Below are positions 7,847 through 15,491 of a DNA stretch of 64,000 nt, piece by piece (positions within the stretch are counted from its first letter, which is position 1; each line of letters begins with the position of its first letter). Below the pieces are notes generated by a model that had not been told where the DNA came from, made no database searches, and saw only the letters and a list, made by a program, of their open reading frames with translations. Source of the DNA: Candidatus Enterococcus leclercqii (GTDB taxonomy: Bacteria; Bacillota; Bacilli; Lactobacillales; Enterococcaceae); contig NZ_MAEH01000011.1 in NCBI RefSeq assembly GCF_009933135.1, positions 62,001-126,000 on the forward strand. Direction: 5' to 3'. Made by a program: the position numbers and the translations under genes.

Positions 7847-9133
7847 ATGGAAAAACCACTTGCTTACCGCATGCGGCCACGAACGCTTGATGAAGTTGTG
7901 GGGCAGCAGCATTTAGTCGGACCCGGTAAAATTATCCGACGCATGGTGGAAGCGAAGATGCTCTCCTCCATGATTTTATACGGACCGCCGGGAACCGGAA
8001 AAACCAGTATAGCCTCTGCCATTGCCGGTTCGACCAAATATGCCTTTCGCATGTTAAATGCCGCTACTGATACAAAAAAAGACCTGCAAATTGTCGCTGA
8101 AGAAGCGAAAATGAGCGGGACTGTCATTTTACTATTGGATGAAGTCCACCGTTTAGACAAGACGAAACAAGATTTTTTATTGCCTCACTTGGAATCTGGT
8201 CGAATTGTCATGATTGGCGCCACTACTGAAAATCCCTATATCACGATTAATCCCGCAATCCGCAGTCGCGCTCAGATTTTCGAAGTCAAGCCACTGACAG
8301 AAGCTGATATTTTGGTGGCGGTGGATCAAGCACTTTACGACAAAGAACGCGGTCTGGGAAACTCGCCTGTCGAAATTACTGAAGAAGCGCGATTGCATCT
8401 TTCCCGCGCTACCAATGGTGATCTTCGCAGCGCTCTGAACGGTTTGGAGTTGGCCGTCCGTTCCACACCGCCAGCTGAAGACGGCGTGATTCATTTGACG
8501 TTATCAATCATCGAAGAGTGCGTGCAGCGCAAAGCATTGACACATGACAAAGACGGCGATGCCCATTACGATGTGATCTCCGCTTTTCAAAAATCAATTC
8601 GTGGCAGTGACGTTAACGCAGCCCTCCACTATCTTGGCCGTTTGGTGGAAGCCGGTGATTTAGCCATCATTTGTCGCCGACTGATGGTGATTGGTTATGA
8701 AGATGTGGGGTTGGCCAACCCTGCTGCGGCTGCCCGGACAGTGAACGCAGTGCTGGCGGCAGAACGTTTAGGACTACCAGAAGCCCGAATTCCTTTGGCA
8801 GACTGCGTTGTTGATTTGTGTCTATCGCCAAAATCCAACTCTGCTTATGTGGCACTGGACACTGCAATTGCTGATATCCGTGCCGGAAAATCTGGGGATG
8901 TGCCGGATCATTTGCGAGACAGCCATTACAAAGGCGCCAAGGACTTGGGTCGCGGCATTGGTTACCAGTATCCTCACGATTTTGAAAATGCCTGGGTAGA
9001 CCAGCAATACTTGCCTGACAAATTGAAGGATGCGGTCTATTATCAGCCGAAAAGCACCGGCAAATATGAGCAAGCCCTCGCTCAGCAGTACCAGCGTCTC
9101 AAAGAGTGGCACAAACAAAATCACAAAGATTAA
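7847..9133 (+). CDS. rarA: Replication-associated recombination protein RarA (MgsA)
   Basis: A 428-aa AAA+ ATPase of the clamp-loader clade that acts at stalled replication forks. Order: N-terminal YRMRPRTLDEVVGQQHL, Walker A GPPGTGKTS at residues 46-54, Walker B LLLDEVH, sensor 1 GATTEN, then the C-terminal tetramerisation domain with HYDVISAFQKSIRGSDVNAALHYLGRL and VIGYEDVGLANP. Full length. ATG at 7847 follows AGGAGG. Its neighbour downstream is the 6S RNA gene, an arrangement known from several Firmicutes. Confidence 0.96.
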   Translation: MEKPLAYRMRPRTLDEVVGQQHLVGPGKIIRRMVEAKMLSSMILYGPPGTGKTSIASAIAGSTKYAFRMLNAATDTKKDLQIVAEEAKMSGTVILLLDEVHRLDKTKQDFLLPHLESGRIVMIGATTENPYITINPAIRSRAQIFEVKPLTEADILVAVDQALYDKERGLGNSPVEITEEARLHLSRATNGDLRSALNGLELAVRSTPPAEDGVIHLTLSIIEECVQRKALTHDKDGDAHYDVISAFQKSIRGSDVNAALHYLGRLVEAGDLAIICRRLMVIGYEDVGLANPAAAARTVNAVLAAERLGLPEARIPLADCVVDLCLSPKSNSAYVALDTAIADIRAGKSGDVPDHLRDSHYKGAKDLGRGIGYQYPHDFENAWVDQQYLPDKLKDAVYYQPKSTGKYEQALAQQYQRLKEWHKQNHKD

Positions 9134-9263
9134 ATTAGAGTTGCCAGTGCCGGACAACCAATCTACAAAAGTAGTTTGCTACGCTCTTTAAACTTGCCTT
9201 CCACCAATAGCAATTGCTCCCTCGCCTTTAAGAATGCGCTTTCTAAAATGAGGAGCTTTCTTA

Positions 9264-9292
9264 TTGCACACAACTGGTGGACGTGCTACTAT
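9264..9292 (+). promoter_or_regulatory. Promoter for 6S RNA
   Basis: TTGCAC (9264-9269) and TACTAT (9287-9292) with an optimal 17-bp spacer. Transcription would begin near 9299, which puts the pRNA start site about 47 nt into the RNA, close to the position in Bacillus subtilis 6S-1. Confidence 0.75.
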
Positions 9293-9298
9293 GTAAGT

Positions 9299-9513
9299 GG
9301 GAATTCTGTGATGTACGAGTTGTCTTTTCTGTGTGTTGACCGAACATCTTTATTGATACCTCGGGATCCGTCTTGTGTGCAGGCTGCTAGCATGCCTTAT
9401 CATTTGGTAGCTTTAAGTCTTCACCGTGGAACCCACCTGCTGATCATTGCGGGATCAATACTATAAGACGAAGAACGGCATCGACGGATACTACCCATTC
9501 TGTTTAGAATGCG
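9299..9513 (+). ncRNA. ssrS: 6S RNA (regulator of sigma-A RNA polymerase)
   Basis: Roughly 210-nt RNA gene downstream of rarA. The segment TTGACCGAAC (9336-9345) matches the template for product RNA in B. subtilis 6S-1, whose pRNA starts GUUCGGUCAA. It lies on the 5' side of a would-be central bubble. Closing-stem pairs are visible: GTGGG (9297-9301) with CCCAT (9494-9498), and CGAGTTGT (9316-9323) with ACGGC(A)TCG (9475-9483). A matching promoter precedes it and an intrinsic terminator follows. 6S RNA holds housekeeping RNA polymerase in stationary phase. Exact ends are estimates. An open reading frame overlapping this stretch is not convincing as a gene. Confidence 0.88.
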
Positions 9514-9542
9514 GCCTTTCACATTTGTGAGAGGCTTTTTTT
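9514..9542 (+). terminator. Terminator of 6S RNA
   Basis: Hairpin GCCTTTCAC / GTGAGAGGC (one G-U pair, ATTT loop) followed by seven T residues. Confidence 0.85.
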
Positions 9543-9615
9543 GTGCCCGTTGTTATAAGCTTATCTGAGAAGTCCAGATTTTACCACGTTTAAGATAACT
9601 TATTGGCTAAGTTTT

Positions 9616-9623
9616 GGTACAAT
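9616..9623 (+). promoter_or_regulatory. Extended -10 promoter for the small membrane protein
   Basis: TGG followed by TACAAT (9618-9623) forms an extended -10 element about 55 bp before the next start codon. No good -35 was seen. Confidence 0.45.
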
Positions 9624-9677
9624 GGGGTCAGATAAGGGCAGCTAGTTGGGCAGCTGCCGACAATTCGGAGGAAAATC

Positions 9678-9962
9678 ATGATCACTATTTTTATCTGTCT
9701 CTTTGCTCTGCTACTAGCTGTATTGGGTTTTGTCTTGTTGTTAAAGCCGCAAATTTTTCTGCCATTGATTGGTGACTCCCAGGAGCATCGCAGCTTTTTG
9801 CGACAATTTGGGAGTATCTATTTAGTCGTCGCAGTCGCGGGTATTCCCGTAGCCATTTGGTCTCAAAGACTGGTCTCGTTTGGTTACCTGTTCGTCGCAT
9901 TGATCCTGACGTTGGTGTTTAGTATCAGCTTTTCCAGCAAAATGAATCCCTCTGACAAGTAA
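9678..9962 (+). CDS. Small membrane protein, three transmembrane segments
   Basis: A 94-aa hydrophobic protein with three predicted membrane segments: about residues 3-23 (after MITIF), 47-62 and 68-88. A short soluble loop between the first two contains GDSQEHRSFLRQFG, and the protein ends in a short polar tail (NPSDK). ATG at 9678 follows CGGAGG. I do not recognise a named family. It stands between the 6S RNA and a universal stress protein and has its own probable promoter. Function unknown. Confidence 0.75.
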   Translation: MITIFICLFALLLAVLGFVLLLKPQIFLPLIGDSQEHRSFLRQFGSIYLVVAVAGIPVAIWSQRLVSFGYLFVALILTLVFSISFSSKMNPSDK

Positions 9963-9968
9963 ATCCTT

Positions 9969-9996
9969 TTGTATTTCACAGCAAGTGGTCTACAAT
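9969..9996 (+). promoter_or_regulatory. Promoter for the universal stress protein gene
   Basis: TTGTAT (9969-9974) and TACAAT (9991-9996), 16-bp spacer, about 80 bp before the start codon. Confidence 0.55.
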
Positions 9997-10075
9997 GAAC
10001 TTGTAAAGGAACTGCTGTCTTACACTTAGTTTTAAGTAGACAACAGCAAGCACAAGATAAAAAGGAGTGATCTAT

Positions 10076-10555
10076 ATGCTGCAACAATATAAAACGATCA
10101 TGGTAGCCGTCGACGGTTCCAGTGAAGCAGAACTGGCTTTCAAAAAAGCTGTCAACGTCGCAAAACGAAATCAAGGGAAACTAATCATTGCCCACGTTAT
10201 CGACACTCGGGCCTTTCAGACGGTTTCTTCATTTGACGGAATGTTGGCAGAACAAGCCACTGAGATGGCCAAACAAACGTTAGATGACTACTTGAAATAC
10301 GCTAAAGAGCAAGACTGCACCGAGATTACGACTGTCATCGAGTATGGCGCACCTAAGCCTCTCATCGCAAAACAATTACCACAAGAACACGATGTTGATC
10401 TAATCATGTTGGGAGCTACCGGTCTAAATGCGGTGGAACGCCTCTTTATCGGTTCGGTTTCTGAATACGTCATCCGCAACGCTGCCTGTGATGTTCTAGT
10501 CGTCCGGACTGATCTGGAAAACAAAATTGTCGACAATAAAAAAGAAAAAAAATAA
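10076..10555 (+). CDS. Universal stress protein (UspA family)
   Basis: A 159-aa single-domain Usp protein with the nucleotide-binding fold. The N-terminal IMVAVDGSSEAELAF and the ATP-binding signature G-x2-G-x9-G-S (GATGLNAVERLFIGS) near the C-terminus are intact, so it is probably an ATP-binding type. A Lys-rich tail (DNKKEKK) follows. ATG at 10076 is preceded by AAAGGAG; an in-frame GTG at 10067 overlaps that site and is not preferred. It forms its own transcript between a promoter and a terminator. A second Usp gene lies at 19.3 kb. Confidence 0.92.
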   Translation: MLQQYKTIMVAVDGSSEAELAFKKAVNVAKRNQGKLIIAHVIDTRAFQTVSSFDGMLAEQATEMAKQTLDDYLKYAKEQDCTEITTVIEYGAPKPLIAKQLPQEHDVDLIMLGATGLNAVERLFIGSVSEYVIRNAACDVLVVRTDLENKIVDNKKEKK

Positions 10556-10583
10556 CTTTTGCAGCTTTTTAAGCTGAAAAAAC

Positions 10584-10620
10584 ACGGGTGCTGAAGCAAC
10601 TTTTTGGCATCCGTTTTTTT
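10584..10620 (+). terminator. Terminator of the usp gene
   Basis: Stem ACGGGTGC / GCATCCGT (one G-U pair) with a 15-nt loop, then seven T residues. Confidence 0.7.
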
Positions 10621-10625
10621 GACAT

Positions 10626-10679
10626 AAACAGGCTTCACCACAATCACTGGATTTCGCAGTTGTGGTGAAGCCTGTTTTT
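10626..10679. terminator. Bidirectional terminator between convergent genes
   Basis: Long near-perfect stem: AAACAGGCTTCACCACAA pairs with TTGTGGTGAAGCCTGTTT. A-rich on the left and T-rich on the right, it can end both the usp transcript and the opposing aldo/keto reductase transcript. Confidence 0.88.
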
Positions 10680-10683
10680 AGAT

Positions 10684-11670
10684 TTAGTTTAAGACTGCAT
10701 CAATGGCTGTCAATTCTTCCGGTGCAAATGCCAGATTATCCAAGGCCTTCAGATTATCTTCCAATTGACTAACACGCGATGCCCCAATCAAGACACTGGA
10801 AACTTCTGGCAGCCGTAAATTCCAAGCCAAAGCCATTTCTGCCAATGTTTGGCCGCGACCTTCTGCAATCTCGTTTAGGCGGCGGACTTTATCCAATGTA
10901 TCCACTACCCGCTCTTCAGAAAGAAACGGACTGTCAGAGCGATGGGCCCGCGAATCAGCTGGAATGCCATCCAAATAACGATCTGTCAGTAAGCCTTGCG
11001 CCAGCGGGCTAAAGACGATAGCACCCAATCCTTCTTGAGCCAAGACATCTGTCAGCCCATCTTCAATACTGCGATTGAACATGTTGTATTGCGGCTGATG
11101 AATGATAAATGGCGTGCCCCATGCTTTAAAGAGCTTGCTGATTGCAGCTGTCTGCTCCGGTGAATAATTGGAGACCCCGACATACAACGCTTTTCCCTGC
11201 CGTACCAAAAGATCAAGCCCGTGGGCAGTTTCTTCCAATGGCGTATCCGGATCTGGACGGTGATGATAGAAGATATCCACATAATCAAGCCCCATCCGCT
11301 TCAAGCTCTGGTCACAGCTGGCAATCAGATTTTTCTTTGAACCCCATTCACCATATGGTCCCGGCCACATGTAATAGCCTGCCTTCGACGAGATGATGAT
11401 TTCATCCCGATAGGCCCCCAGATCATCCTTTAGAATCCGACCAAAATTCGTTTCTGCCGAACCTGCTGGCGGTCCGTAGTTGTTCGCCAAATCAAAATGG
11501 GTGATGCCGTTATCAAAAGCCGTGAAGATCACTTCTTTTTGCGTAGTCATCTTGTCCACATCGCCAAAATTGTGCCACAATCCCAGAGAAACCGCGGGCA
11601 GTTTCAATCCGGAATGACCGACTCGATTGTACTGCATCTTGTCATAACGATCTTTTTTTGCCAAATACAT
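10684..11670 (-). CDS. Aldo/keto reductase (YghZ-like)
   Basis: A 328-aa NADPH-dependent aldo/keto reductase of the YghZ (L-glyceraldehyde-3-phosphate reductase) group, judged by the start (YNRVGHSGLKLPAVSLGLWHN) and overall length. The catalytic tetrad is visible: Asp and Tyr in HFDLANNYGPPAGSAE, Lys in IISSKAGYYMWPG, His in DIFYHHRPDPDTPLEE. The cofactor-site region near the C-terminus is present (SSVLIGASRVSQLEDN). ATG at 11670 follows AGGAGG. It is divergent from a MerR regulator and its promoter carries the 19-bp MerR-type spacer with a dyad, so it is probably induced by reactive aldehydes or electrophiles (inference). Confidence 0.9.
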   Translation of the reverse strand: MYLAKKDRYDKMQYNRVGHSGLKLPAVSLGLWHNFGDVDKMTTQKEVIFTAFDNGITHFDLANNYGPPAGSAETNFGRILKDDLGAYRDEIIISSKAGYYMWPGPYGEWGSKKNLIASCDQSLKRMGLDYVDIFYHHRPDPDTPLEETAHGLDLLVRQGKALYVGVSNYSPEQTAAISKLFKAWGTPFIIHQPQYNMFNRSIEDGLTDVLAQEGLGAIVFSPLAQGLLTDRYLDGIPADSRAHRSDSPFLSEERVVDTLDKVRRLNEIAEGRGQTLAEMALAWNLRLPEVSSVLIGASRVSQLEDNLKALDNLAFAPEELTAIDAVLN

Positions 11671-11717
11671 CTGTTTTTCCTCCTGTTCTGTAAAACAAAG
11701 CAGCTTTTCCTTTACTC

Positions 11718-11748
11718 ACTATAACACTTCAAGTAAACTTGAAGTAAA
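11718..11748 (-). promoter_or_regulatory. MerR-type promoter and operator
   Basis: Minus-strand TTTACT (11743-11748) and TATAGT (11718-11723) are separated by 19 bp, the unusual spacing activated by MerR proteins. The spacer is centred on the perfect-ended dyad ACTTCAAG-TAAA-CTTGAAGT (11726-11745). A near-identical arrangement occurs at 30598-30628. Confidence 0.8.
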
Positions 11749-11792
11749 GCGGTTTCCGCAAAAAAAGCAAAAAAAGATTGGAGAGTGGTTCG

Positions 11793-12209
11793 ATGACTAC
11801 CACAGCTACAAATACCTACACAATCCGCGAGGTCAGCCAAAAATTTCATCTACCGGCCTCAACATTGCGCTACTACGAAGAAGTCGGTCTGTTAAAAAAT
11901 GTTCGGCGCAATGGCAAACACCGCCTGTATGAAGAGCAGCATTTAGGTCGGTTAGGGGCCATTCAGTGCTTCAAACAAACGGGCATGACCATCAGCCAGA
12001 TTCAGGAATTCTTCTATCACGAAGACGAGACCCATGATTTTAATGCATTGGTAACTCTTCTTGGTGACCAATGCAACGTCATTGAAGAGCAGCTAAAGCT
12101 TTTGTTGTCCAACCAGAAACATATTCACAGCAAACTGGCTTTTTATCAAGCAAAAAAAATAGCGGCAGAGCACAACCAACCTGCGCCACAGTGGGACGAG
12201 TTTGCCTAA
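11793..12209 (+). CDS. MerR-family transcriptional regulator
   Basis: A 138-aa MerR regulator. The N-terminal winged helix (YTIREVSQKFHLPASTLRYYEEVGLL) and second wing (HRLYEEQHLGRL) are typical. The rest is a coiled-coil dimerisation helix (about residues 75-125) without an obvious metal-binding cysteine pair: the only cysteines are in AIQCFKQ and DQCNVIEE. ATG at 11793 follows GGAGAG; an in-frame TTG at 11778 is less likely. It probably controls the divergent aldo/keto reductase and the one at 29.6 kb, which has the same operator. AdhR/NmlR-type aldehyde sensing is a reasonable guess. Confidence 0.9.
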   Translation: MTTTATNTYTIREVSQKFHLPASTLRYYEEVGLLKNVRRNGKHRLYEEQHLGRLGAIQCFKQTGMTISQIQEFFYHEDETHDFNALVTLLGDQCNVIEEQLKLLLSNQKHIHSKLAFYQAKKIAAEHNQPAPQWDEFA

Positions 12210-12285
12210 TTTTCTTTGGAAACTGGTTGAAAAACTTCTATTCTCCAGGAACCTGATACAAATTTTTATTGAAAGGAAGCGAATT

Positions 12286-13785
12286 ATGCACTACGAAAGT
12301 CTGATGTTTAGCAAATCACAATTTGAGTATTACCGGGTTTTCGAAGAGCTGAGCAAGTTGCCAAAACGTCCTTATCCGCTTCGAAACTTAGCTTCTCTAA
12401 CCGATAACTCCTCATCAAAACTCAAATACATTCTGGAACGGATTGCAGAAGTCATCGAGAAAATCGACCCTCAACAAGCTAACTTATTTCTACAGTCAAA
12501 AACTCTTCAATTGGATAAAGTGACTATCAGCTTGACACAATTCCGCCTTACTTTGTTACGGAATTATTCGATTCCCTTTCAATTTCTTATCTGGTTATTA
12601 AAAGAAGCACAACCGGATTTGAATGACTTTTTAGCTGCCCACTACATTAGCCAATCCACGCTTACTCGTAACGTCCGGAATTTACAAAAATACTTAAAAA
12701 TCTATGGTATTCACTTGAGTGTAACGAACGCTTCTCTAGAATCAAAAGACGAGCTGCTGCTACGACAATCGTTGTTTTATCTTTTCTGGATGGGAACCAA
12801 GGGCGAAACCAAACTCTTTGAACCTTACGATATTGATGAGTCGTTATTGCCAAAATTACTTCAGCAAATCCCAGCTGAACACCATTACATCAGCGAGAAA
12901 CTTTATCGATTGAAATTAATTATTCAATACTTCCGCTTGCGCCAGCAGCATTATACCCAAGAGAATCTTCGGGTGGGCCAATTGTTTCGTGATAACCCAC
13001 TTTTTGACTTAATGTTATGTAAAGATAATCCGTTAATTCCGCCAAACTATGTTCGATCTGAAACTGGCGGCTTAGTCGCTAACTCCCTGATCAGCCCTAA
13101 CTTTACTGATCCTGATTCAGTCTTGATTCGTTCTCGTAAAGAAATTTTGACTGAAAAAATCCCTCGACTATTGTCCTTGGGAGATGATTTTTTGACGTAT
13201 TTTGAAACCCACTATTTTCATCAACGAATCGAGGAAAAGCAGCGGACTCTTCTGCAGCTGAACATTGCACAAGCCGGTGCAGGTATCTGGCTTTTTCGCG
13301 GGACTTTTCCAAATCTTCACTATTTTTTGATTCAAGAAGAAGAAGTAAATGAAGCAAACCTGCTGTATGAGCAACAGGTTCTCACCTTCTTCATAGGGGA
13401 ACAGGCGCAACAATACGAAGAATACCGAGATTATTATTCCACAATGCGAAAAAGCTTTGGTCACATTTTACGGCCTTACTATGTGAAGCACATGGAATGG
13501 ACAAAGCTGAAAGTTGGGATTGTCGCTGAGCCCAACAGCATCATTCACGACAAGATTTTACTGGTTCTGAATTCCATCTATTTTGTAGATGGTGAAAACT
13601 TTCGTCCTGCGGAATCCGCCAAATACGACTTAGTAGTGGCCTCCACTGCCAGCTTCAAAACAGACTATCCTGATATTCCCTGCTTTGTCTGGAATATCGC
13701 AGCCAAAGATGAAGATTTGCCTTATATCTTCTATTGGCTGCGAGATTTTTTCTATCAAAAAACTGGGAAACTTCGCTTTATCTGA
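12286..13785 (+). CDS. Mga-like helix-turn-helix regulator
   Basis: A 499-aa protein resembling Mga/AtxA-type virulence and PTS-linked regulators. The N-terminal half has two helix-turn-helix-like regions (FRLTLLRNYSIPFQFLIWLL, then LAAHYISQSTLTRNVRNLQKYL), followed by a long helical PRD-like part and a C-terminal EIIB-like segment (LVVASTASFKTDYPDIPCFVW). The DNA-binding segment STLTRNVRNLQKYLK matches the Mga recognition helix style. ATG at 12286 follows AAAGGAAG, 76 bp after the MerR stop. No membrane segment. Target unknown. Confidence 0.8.
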   Translation: MHYESLMFSKSQFEYYRVFEELSKLPKRPYPLRNLASLTDNSSSKLKYILERIAEVIEKIDPQQANLFLQSKTLQLDKVTISLTQFRLTLLRNYSIPFQFLIWLLKEAQPDLNDFLAAHYISQSTLTRNVRNLQKYLKIYGIHLSVTNASLESKDELLLRQSLFYLFWMGTKGETKLFEPYDIDESLLPKLLQQIPAEHHYISEKLYRLKLIIQYFRLRQQHYTQENLRVGQLFRDNPLFDLMLCKDNPLIPPNYVRSETGGLVANSLISPNFTDPDSVLIRSRKEILTEKIPRLLSLGDDFLTYFETHYFHQRIEEKQRTLLQLNIAQAGAGIWLFRGTFPNLHYFLIQEEEVNEANLLYEQQVLTFFIGEQAQQYEEYRDYYSTMRKSFGHILRPYYVKHMEWTKLKVGIVAEPNSIIHDKILLVLNSIYFVDGENFRPAESAKYDLVVASTASFKTDYPDIPCFVWNIAAKDEDLPYIFYWLRDFFYQKTGKLRFI

Positions 13786-13855
13786 GTGTTGGCAACTTCT
13801 TTACTATAAAGGTTTCCAAATAAAAGACATGTGTTGAAGAAACTGATGAAATGAT

Positions 13856-13883
13856 TTGTCCTATCGGCGACCTCTGTTATAAT
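13856..13883 (+). promoter_or_regulatory. Promoter for the YrvL-like gene
   Basis: TTGTCC (13856-13861) and perfect TATAAT (13878-13883), 16-bp spacer, 60 bp before the start codon. Confidence 0.65.
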
Positions 13884-13942
13884 AGAGCTGTTTTCTAAAA
13901 TCGGCTCTCCTATGTAATGTTGAGCCAATGATGGAGGTCATC

Positions 13943-14368
13943 ATGCCAAAAATTCCTAAAAATACTCCGCCTGGTGTCGTGGCAGCAGCTTTTCTGGCAA
14001 CAACCGTCACCGCCATGCTTTTAGCGTTGCTAGGAGCGGCTGTCTTGAATCTACTTGGTGCCCATTATAGCTCTAAACTCAGTCTGATTGGATTTATGTT
14101 GGCAGTAATTCTGATGGGCCTGCCTTTGTCACCCATCGCCACTTTTTTTGAAAAGCGCCTCGTCGCTACCCACGTTCCCGGTGGCAGACTGATCTATTTG
14201 CTGTTTGATACCGGTTCCACATTACTTTTAATGTTGTTTGCCGATGCTATAATGGATTCTGTCTTTATTCCTCTTGGAGCGGCTGCGACAACGGCTCTGC
14301 TTTTTTCAGCGTTAGAACTTTTACTCACTCGTAACAAAAATACAACTGATACACCCCGTCAGCGCTAA
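13943..14368 (+). CDS. YrvL-like four-helix membrane protein
   Basis: A 141-aa protein with four membrane segments (about residues 14-34, 44-65, 86-106 and 112-130). The LLGAHYSSKLSLIGF motif after the first segment and the FADAIMDS segment resemble the YrvL regulatory membrane protein family of Bacillus; the match is by eye and moderate. ATG at 13943 follows GGAGG. It ends in a charged tail with no further domain. It lies 119 bp upstream of an MgtC-like gene on the same strand. Function in enterococci unknown. Confidence 0.6.
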   Translation: MPKIPKNTPPGVVAAAFLATTVTAMLLALLGAAVLNLLGAHYSSKLSLIGFMLAVILMGLPLSPIATFFEKRLVATHVPGGRLIYLLFDTGSTLLLMLFADAIMDSVFIPLGAAATTALLFSALELLLTRNKNTTDTPRQR

Positions 14369-14487
14369 ATGTGCTGCCTTCCATTCAGTCGGGCTACTTA
14401 CTCTAGCTAACCCGCTACAAAAATTCATTTTTTAGCCTTTAGCGAGCTTTAACAATTATACGAACTTTAACGAAGGTTGGTGTTGTC

Positions 14488-15198
14488 ATGGAAAAATTTG
14501 ATTTGACGATTCTCGAAATTCTTTTCCGACTGTTATTGGCAATTCTAATGGGTGGTGCAATTGGTTATGAACGGGAATACAAAAGCCGACCAGCCGGAAT
14601 GAAGACCCATATTTTGGTTTGTGTTGGTGCCGCAGTCATCGCCTTGATTCAACAAGAAATTGCTTGGCGCTCCATCGAATTTTCCATTAACAATCCCAAA
14701 TTAGTCGGCGTGGTCCGTAGTGATGAGGCTCGTCTAATTGCTCAGGTTGTCAGCGGAATCGGTTTTCTCGGAGCCGGAACTATTGTCATGAATAAGCAGT
14801 CCGTTTCTGGATTGACAACAGCTGCTTCCGTCTGGACAATGGCCGGCTTAGGTATCGCTTGCGGAATGGGCTACTATCAGATTGCCATTGTCGGATTTTT
14901 AGCTGTCTTAGGCGCGCTGACTTTTGTCACTTATGTTGTTCCCGCTCCCCGTACCAGGCGCTTGTTGATGGAAATGGAACATTGGGATTCCTCGCGCCCA
15001 TTTACCACTAAACTACTCCGAGACAAAGGGATTACCATCGACAACATGGATTTTGAAGTGAAGCGATTGCCAGATGATACGTTTCGTACTTATTCTGTCA
15101 TCTACACGATCACAATTCCTCGAGATGTCGACGAGCATGAATTGATGCTCCGCTTATCAGAAAATCCCGATATCCTGAAAGTGCAAATCTTAAATTGA
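14488..15198 (+). CDS. MgtC/SapB family membrane protein
   Basis: A 236-aa protein: four to five N-terminal membrane segments with the family signature (GGAIGYEREYKSRPAGMKTHILVCVGAA, and later GIGFLGAGTI and GLTTAASVWTMAGLGIACGMG), followed by a soluble C-terminal ACT-like domain of about 80 residues. MgtC proteins affect magnesium and acid adaptation and, in some bacteria, inhibit the F-type ATPase; the role here is not shown. ATG at 14488 has only a weak upstream AAGG. Single gene with a clear terminator. Confidence 0.88.
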   Translation: MEKFDLTILEILFRLLLAILMGGAIGYEREYKSRPAGMKTHILVCVGAAVIALIQQEIAWRSIEFSINNPKLVGVVRSDEARLIAQVVSGIGFLGAGTIVMNKQSVSGLTTAASVWTMAGLGIACGMGYYQIAIVGFLAVLGALTFVTYVVPAPRTRRLLMEMEHWDSSRPFTTKLLRDKGITIDNMDFEVKRLPDDTFRTYSVIYTITIPRDVDEHELMLRLSENPDILKVQILN

Positions 15199-15208
15199 AT
15201 TTACTTGA

Positions 15209-15260
15209 GCCCAAGCGACTGCTTATATCCAACCGGCAGACAGTTGCTTGGGCTTTTTTT
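15209..15260 (+). terminator. Terminator of the mgtC-like gene
   Basis: Stem GCCCAAGCGACTG / CAGTTGCTTGGGC (one G-U pair) followed by seven T residues. Confidence 0.88.
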
Positions 15261-15344
15261 GCACTTGTATAAATAAGTGGTAGTGTTGTGAAAAAATATT
15301 TTTCCAATGATACCAACTAAACATCAGCAGTTTACAATTTAGGG

Positions 15345-15487
15345 ATAAGGCTAGTCAGCATTTAGGATTTTCAATAATGAAAAAACAAGCAGCTTCCACT
15401 ATTTCTTAATGGAAGTTACTTGTCTTTTGCTTGTGTCTCACGTTTGGTATCCTTCGCTTTGAAGGGATAACACGACGATTGTTACGT
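15345..15487 (-). repeat. 3'-end hairpin repeat, copy C (after fucO)
   Basis: Second member of the dispersed family, in the direction of fucO and starting 5 nt after its stop. Minus-strand reading gives AACAATCGTC, an ATACCAAACGTGA block shared almost exactly with copy B, then the hairpin (about 15377-15428) with the same loop-side CCATTAA as copy A and TTTTCATTATTGAAAA. The distal part is more diverged than in the other copies. Confidence 0.65.
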
Positions 15488-15491
15488 TCTT

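Noticed and set aside
9176-9466. 96-codon open frame as a protein gene
   Set aside because: It overlaps the 6S RNA, lacks a ribosome site and has no recognisable protein features.
10067-10075. GTG start for the first usp gene
   Set aside because: It lies inside the ribosome binding site of the better ATG start at 10076.
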